Source: Spirogloea muscicola
Lineage: Eukaryota; Streptophyta; Zygnematophyceae; Spirogloeales; Spirogloeaceae
DNA: 39,049 bases
Assembly (NCBI GenBank): GCA_009602725.1
Contig: WELB01000087.1
Span: forward strand, 107,122-146,170
Direction of reading: 5' to 3'
Below the pieces are notes generated by a model that was not told the origin of the DNA, ran no database searches, and saw only the letters and a program-made list of their open reading frames with translations. Both the position numbers and the translations under genes were made by a program. Shown piece after piece: positions 35,554-39,049 of this stretch (position 1 is the first letter of the stretch; the number at the start of each line of letters is the position of its first letter).

Positions 35554-37842
35554 TTACTTGTGGAGGCCAGAGAAAACGGCAGCAGAGGAAGAGCTTCCAA
35601 GGCGGGTGAGGCCCCAGTTGTCCTCAATAGTGCGCAGAAGGGAGAAGTGAGTGTAGCTGGTGGTGTCTGCAGTGCTGGTGTGCACAACTGGTCCCAGCTG
35701 GCAGGCATACACCTGTATGTGGTTCCAAATTCCAACACTAAGCACCCAGGAACAACATTCTGTAACATGCAAGCTTCTTTCTGCCCACTGATTGAGCATC
35801 AGGAAGGCAAATGCGTCATCTCAACTGAGGAGCTCTCGAAAAGGTAATGGGCTTGGCATATACCTGGTTGCCTGAGATGCCCTCATTCTCATCGAAGGTG
35901 ATGAACACTAGAGTATTGGTAATAAAATTCGGGTTGCTGAGCTTGGAAGTGAGGAATATCTTCAGCCAGTTGCTGGCATATGTCACGCTCGTGTCATGGC
36001 CGTCGTTGTTCTGCAGTACATGTGCAATCTCATTAGCAGATATGCTTTTACAGCCAGAGACAGACTGCTCAGGTTGTACAGCAAAGCAAGTACTATGATA
36101 GTCCCATGAGCTTATCAAAATACTGTTACCTGAAGAAGACAGTTTACCTACTTTCCTCATTCTTCTTCTAGTCAGTACTGCCAGCACTATTCTGGCGTGA
36201 TTTTTAACGCTTCCAACAAGAGATATTGCGAAGCAAATATCGGAGGCACGGGGGAAGGTACTGACAAGGTTAGGCGTGTAGAAGGCAAACTGTGGCACAG
36301 CGTTGTTAGCAATGTCAGTGTTCAGCTGGTTGGCGTTGACGATGTGTGATGTGCAGCGGGCATTGTTGCCACTGATGCTGGTGAAGGACATGAAGGGGTT
36401 GTGCTTACTGCAAAGGAACAACTTCAAGTCAGCAGACTGGCAGCCTATATATAGCAAATCCGCCTGAAACACACGCGCTACTTCAAGCTGAATGCAGGGT
36501 TGAAATGTTCGCTTCTAGACGCTTTTTGACACCATCACCAAGCATACCAAGAGCAAGAGCAATGCACACTGTTTGCAGCACCAACATCCAAACTTCATAA
36601 TCAGGTTGTGGCAGGGTAGGGTGTGATACCAACCGGACATAGCCGCCACTTGCGGATGTGCTCGTGTAGCACGAGGTGGTACCAGGGTAATTCCTGCAAC
36701 AGCATGTTGTTAGTACGGCTGTGTCGCAACCAGGGTTGTATGAGATCTCACAACACCTGTGCTTAAGTGCAGACGGAATGGCTAATGTTGACCACTCAAC
36801 ACAAAGAGTCTCTGACAGGGGGCACTTACTCCTGGTATGCCTTCCACGAGATGCCACGAGCCTCAAGGAGGTCAGTCAGCTGCTGGGAGTTGTAGTTGAC
36901 ATTGGCATCACTGGTCAAGCCAAAGGTACTGCCGGCGATCATGGCAATATAGTTGGGCTGCAGTGAAGCCGCATGTTAGGCATTAGGCCTGTCAGCTGCA
37001 TGCTGAATGTTAATAGAGCGGTGCAACTTAAGCATAGCAGCAGAGCAGAACTGCTTGCAAAGTACTTAAACAATTGCTTGGACTCGGAAGAATGTCACAC
37101 CTCCGAAGGGTGGGAGACAGCATGATAGTTACTCAGCAGGCGGCCTTGGGGATTGGTGCTGGTCGTTAGGCTCTTCAAGTATGGGTCAGCAATAGCAGAG
37201 GCATAATTCTGCCACAACACAAAGCGCGTCAAGCTGTGAGCCACAAGTGAGTGACTTACAAGCCAGCTTGGACACAGGCTGTGGCCCTCAACATGAGACA
37301 GTGCGAGCTTGCAGGGGCACAAGGCCCGAATTGACAGAGCTCCCTGAAAGGACAGCATGCTCGATACAGGAGCAGGCCTAGCTTTTTCAGCTTTGGTGCA
37401 CAGAGAAGCATGGCGGATGAGGAAGCTCGACAAGCAGGCGCAGTGCTACAGAAGTGCACTGTAGTTGTTGCAAGGCTTGAGACGGTGGAGTTGCAAGGCT
37501 TGAGACGGTGGAATAGCACTTGCCGTGTTCTCAAGGACGATGACGAAGACCCGGTCGAAATAAGTACCTGCAAGAAGGCCCTCTCATCTGGCTCAGGACT
37601 TCACAGAGGGCCCCTTCTCACCGACAGCGACTCCAAAGACGAGGTGCAGATTCGAGAGAATTTCTGGAGGTATGCGGGTCCTGCTGCGGCTGCCGCTGGG
37701 GCTGAGCAGCATCGTGGGTCGACACGGCCAGCGCTGGGGAACGCTGCCTGACCTCCGCCGAGCGGTGCTCACCGGAGACGATGGCGTGGGCGCCGGCGGC
37801 GAGGGAGACGAGGACGAGGAGGAGCGCAGCGGCGGCGGCCAT
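35554..37842 (-). CDS. Secreted phosphoesterase (acid phosphatase / phospholipase C-like family), eight exons
   Basis: Minus-strand exons 37842-37773, 37567-37524, 37208-37101, 36957-36830, 36693-36634, 36407-36266, 36010-35864 and 35712-35554 join in phase to 285 residues. Residues 1-20 form a signal peptide (MAAAAALLLVLVSLAAGAHA). Family blocks follow in order: YFDRVFVIVLENTNYASA, HPSEPNYIAMIAG, LLEARGISWKAYQE, YPGTTSC, HNPFMSF, NNDGHDTSVTYASNWLK, FITFDENEG and LLRTIEDNWGL. These are the metal-binding and active-site landmarks of the phosphoesterase superfamily (PF04185 type) that holds fungal acid phosphatases and bacterial/plant phospholipases C. The substrate is not predictable. The protein is likely extracellular or vacuolar, as for phosphate scavenging. 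Intron 2 begins with GC (37523-37522). The gene looks intact. Confidence 0.92.
37468..37513. repeat. 23-bp tandem duplication in intron 2 of the phosphoesterase gene
   Basis: TTGCAAGGCTTGAGACGGTGG plus two bases occurs twice head-to-tail (37468-37490 and 37491-37513, one mismatch), ending about 10 bp from the proposed GC donor at 37523-37522. Confidence 0.9.
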
Positions 37843-38007
37843 GGCGACGGAGGGCTCCCGAGCCTCGTTGGGTCAGCTGGGGTTGCAGAGTGAGCTCGGC
37901 GATACGGCACCGGGCCTTCAGAAGGCAAAGCTTCTCCTGATAGAAAGGAAAGATGCGCATAGAATTGGAGGAGCAGCAGAGCCGAGTCGGTACCGTCTGT
38001 ACCAGGC

Positions 38008-38089
38008 CAGATGAATGAGAGAAGGCGCGCGGGGCGCATGAAATGAAACGGAGGCCAATTCAAGCCGACACATTGTTCAGGCAGATGAA
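38008..38089 (-). mobile_element. Family B retrotransposon tail, minus strand
   Basis: About 70 bp: CGCGCGGGGCGCATG, then AATGAAACGGAGGCCAATTC and CATTGTTCAGGC, the reverse complement of the family B 3' UTR at 20375-20443. CAGATGAA on both sides (38008-38015, 38082-38089) may be a short target-site duplication, but CAGA is also element sequence. It lies 170 bp upstream of the phosphoesterase start. Confidence 0.65.
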
Positions 38090-38182
38090 AGAAGGAAGTG
38101 GCTGGCAGATGAAGGGAGAGCTTTCCGCAGGATGGGGCTGATCGCAATGGGAAGAAAGCGAAATAAGAACAAAGGCACCACC

Positions 38183-38309
38183 ACTAGGCGAGGTTTCTGT
38201 TACTTAGCGCTTCCCCTGGCCCCCTTCTCGTACTCTGTTCATTCTTTTTCGGGCTGGTTGTTCCAGCCCCTATTCTCAATGGGCGAGCACTTTCTTCTAC
38301 TAGGCGAGG
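38183..38309 (+). mobile_element. 105-bp family A tail with 11-bp target-site duplication
   Basis: ACTAGGCGAGG at 38183-38193 and 38299-38309 flanks an insert of 105 bp (38194-38298) made only of family A 3' UTR. It includes the hairpin GGGCTGG-TTGTT-CCAGCCC and ends GGGCGAGCACTTTCTTCT. This copy fixes the exact 3' terminus of the family. Confidence 0.85.
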
Positions 38310-38436
38310 AAGGGCCCGCGCTTTCCAGTTTCCAGCTGCCTTCCAGCTTCCGGGCAGCGGGCGGGGCGGGCTGGTGGGAGGTACGGGAGCGAGGTAACCC
38401 GGGCGCGCGGGCGTGGCGCTTCCCCCCCCAAAAGAG

Positions 38437-38507
38437 AGAGAGAAGGCGCGCGGGGCGCATGAATTGAAAGGGAGGCCAATTCAAGCCAATACATTGTTCA
38501 GGCAGAG
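38437..38507 (-). mobile_element. Family B retrotransposon tail, minus strand (second copy)
   Basis: GAGAAGGCGCGCGGGGCGCA followed by TGAATTG-AAAGGGAGGC-CAATTCA and ACATTGTTCAGGCAGA. It has a perfect 7-bp stem and GA repeats at the terminus (CT repeats on the element strand). No clear target-site duplication is seen, because the flanks are simple GA sequence. Confidence 0.72.
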
Positions 38508-38796
38508 AAAGGGGAAGCAGGTGACGTGCATTTGTCAATGTGCTTGCCTTTATACTTGGCCACACATGGCCTCCCCATCTCTTAATACACACCTCTTTCC
38601 TCCAAAGGCAGCCCCCGGACCCCCGGCCCGAAGATGCCCCGGCTGCTCCTCCCCCGGTCTCCACCGGCTCCGCCCGGGCGGTGGCCGGCGGGGCGTGCTC
38701 CTGGGCTAGTGGGGGGCGCCGAGAGGGGGGTGCCCGTGCCTCCCGGAGTGGCACCTCTTAGCTACTTCAGTCTGCAGCCATTGCCCCTTTCGACAG

Positions 38797-39049
38797 AGCC
38801 GGTAGACTTTCCTGCAGCCGGGTCGCTGGCGCAAGTGTATAACATGCGCTTGGCCGTCTCGCTGCAGAGGTCCATGGCCCGTGCGCTGCACCTTCGTGCC
38901 GGGAGAGCCCTCGCTGCTGCCTCTGGCTCTGTCCAGGGGACCCACTTCCAGGACCCTAGCCTCTCTGATTTGCGGCTGCTTAGCAGGGGTTACTGAGTAA
39001 TTTGTAGCTGCTTTCTTTCTTTGTGTGCTTTGGTTTCTTAGCGCTTCCT
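38797..39049 (+). mobile_element. Family A retrotransposon 3' end, running off the window
   Basis: The frame EPVDFPAAGSLAQVYNMRLA, then SMARALHLRAGRALAAASGS and LSDLRLLSRGY-stop (TGA, 38994-38996) is intact. The 3' UTR is cut by the window edge before the hairpin. This is the cleanest version of the conserved C-terminus in the window. Confidence 0.85.

Noticed and set aside
37618-37680. Extra exon in the phosphoesterase gene
   Set aside because: Open in several frames, but including it breaks the phase; direct splicing of 37773 to 37567 gives AIVSGTYFDRVF in phase.

Overview
The window looks like nuclear DNA of a green alga. The genes are rich in short introns with GT...AG borders and occasional GC...AG borders. 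Two products carry a chloroplast transit peptide followed by a twin-arginine thylakoid signal, and the GC content is moderate. A trebouxiophyte-like chlorophyte is my inference; nothing here fixes the species. There is an assembly gap of 853 N at 26450-27302 and a single N at 33490.

Layout. (1) 54-16398 (+): one very large gene for a BEACH protein of the ALFY/WDFY3-SPIRRIG class (more than 3,739 residues), ending PH-BEACH-WD40-FYVE. (2) 17229-19771 (-): a six-exon aldo-keto reductase, convergent with the BEACH gene. (3) 20111-26449: a retrotransposon graveyard holding 5'-truncated 3' ends of at least three related families (called A, B and C here). They are non-LTR elements whose ORF ends in a zinc-knuckle plus restriction-like endonuclease region. 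(4) 27614-30813 (+): a six-exon gene for a 758-residue thylakoid-lumen-targeted protein made mostly of 29- and 18-residue GLFG/LEA-like repeats. (5) 31250-33300: a second cluster of retrotransposon 3' ends, all on the minus strand. (6) about 33354-34616 (+): a second, small TAT-targeted lumen protein with a matching gene plan. (7) 35554-37842 (-): an eight-exon secreted phosphoesterase. (8) 38016-39049: more retrotransposon tails.

The most interesting items are two. The first is the lumenal GLFG/11-mer repeat protein and its small neighbour: both end in an 18-nt terminal exon and both carry TAT signals. I do not recognise either as a described family, though a link to algal LEA/hardening proteins is possible. 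The second is the retrotransposon set. Short 3' ends with a terminal hairpin are joined head-to-tail without spacers, and in one case a chimera of two families is enclosed by a single perfect 16-bp target-site duplication. That is the footprint expected if the reverse transcriptase jumps from the 5' end of one template to the 3' end of another.

The genes do not form an operon or obvious pathway. BEACH protein (membrane traffic), reductase (cytosolic carbonyl reduction), lumen proteins (chloroplast) and phosphoesterase (secretory) are independent. All exon borders were inferred by eye from reading frame, splice dinucleotides and family resemblance.
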